This document shows, piece after piece, positions 5,909-6,158 of a stretch of DNA of 6,158 nucleotides. Position numbers and translations under genes: made by a program. This DNA is from Dechloromonas sp. (lineage in GTDB: Bacteria; Pseudomonadota; Gammaproteobacteria; Burkholderiales; Rhodocyclaceae): assembly GCA_017302355.1 (NCBI GenBank), contig JAFLDQ010000188.1:1-6158 (forward strand), in the 5' to 3' direction. Position 1 is the first letter of the stretch; each line of letters opens with the position of its first letter. The notes beneath the pieces are model-generated. The model saw nothing but the letters and a program-made list of their open reading frames with translations, made no database searches and was not told the DNA's origin.

Positions 5909-6158
5909 CGGCTTCCAGGAAAAGGTTCAAGGTCGCGACGACTTCGCTGGCCGGCTGTTTCGGCTGCCACATGTCGTTTCTCGACATCGACGAGCGCCTG
6001 TTCACGCTGCTCGATCACGTCGAATTCGACCGTTCGCCGCTGACCGACATCAAGGAAGTCAGCGCGGACTGCGATGTCGGCATCATCGAGGGGGGCTTGT
6101 GCAACGCCGAGAACGTCCACGTGCTGCGCGATTTCCGCAGGAACTGCAAGGTGCTGAT
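5905..6158 (+). CDS. hoxY: Bidirectional [NiFe] hydrogenase small subunit HoxY (5' part)
   Basis: Only the first 84 codons are present; the gene runs off the right edge (HoxY is usually about 180-210 residues). The start reads MTASRKRFKVATTSLAGC, followed by FGCHMSFLDIDE. Cys18 and Cys21 are the first ligands of the proximal [4Fe-4S] cluster of [NiFe] hydrogenase small subunits. Further on, SPLTDIKEV (44-52) and the EGGLCNAEN block (62-70) match the HoxY family. There is no twin-arginine signal peptide, so the enzyme is cytoplasmic. The N-terminus is shorter than in Cupriavidus HoxY. The ATG overlaps the hoxU stop (ATGA) and has GGGAGGG 8 bases upstream. hoxH and maturation genes would be expected to follow. 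Confidence 0.93.
   Translation, partial: MTASRKRFKVATTSLAGCFGCHMSFLDIDERLFTLLDHVEFDRSPLTDIKEVSADCDVGIIEGGLCNAENVHVLRDFRRNCKVL

Noticed and set aside
1..6158. Search by eye for CRISPR arrays, insertion sequences, tRNA or rRNA genes
   Set aside because: No regularly spaced repeats, transposase motifs, terminal inverted repeats or tRNA-like cloverleaf were seen.

Overview
The window reads as chromosomal DNA from a GC-rich, facultatively anaerobic proteobacterium. The HoxFU type and the polyhydroxyalkanoate (PHA)-type palindrome described below suggest a betaproteobacterium, possibly of the Rhodocyclales (Dechloromonas/Azonexus/Candidatus Accumulibacter-like). That placement is inference from protein style and gene pairing. 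Coding DNA is strongly GC-rich with G/C in most third codon positions; the first ~270 bases are clearly AT-richer and hold no convincing gene.

Layout: (a) 1-428 is non-coding or weakly coding and contains two terminator-like hairpins, both oriented for leftward (minus-strand) transcription, plus a possible very small minus-strand ORF just after the acetate kinase gene. (b) 429-3026 is a two-gene leftward operon: a MaoC-like hydratase/phosphate acyltransferase fusion followed, with no intergenic base, by an acetate kinase. (c) 3027-3296 is a divergent control region. It carries a good sigma-70 promoter for the leftward operon with a perfect 15-base palindrome in its spacer, and on the rightward side an FNR-like box and a possible -10. 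(d) 3297 to the right edge is the start of a rightward NAD-linked bidirectional [NiFe] hydrogenase operon, hoxF-hoxU-hoxY(partial), with ATGA stop/start overlaps. hoxH is expected just outside the window.

How they fit together: Pta plus AckA convert an acyl-CoA (probably acetyl-CoA) to acyl phosphate and then to the acid plus ATP, or activate the acid in reverse. HoxFUYH exchanges electrons between NAD(H) and H2. Back to back they form an anaerobic overflow unit: ATP and acetate on one side, NADH disposal as H2 (or H2 uptake) on the other. The palindrome fits the CTGC-N3-GCAG pattern I recall for PhaR, the PHA-sensing repressor, which would tie acyl-CoA/acetate exchange to PHA storage. The FNR-like box would tie the hydrogenase to anoxia.

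The gene families themselves are known. The points worth checking are the divergent regulatory region, loss of the usual catalytic histidine in the MaoC-like domain, loss of two iron-sulfur ligands in the HoxF N-terminal domain, and the zero-spacing in-frame TAA-GTG junction between the two leftward genes.
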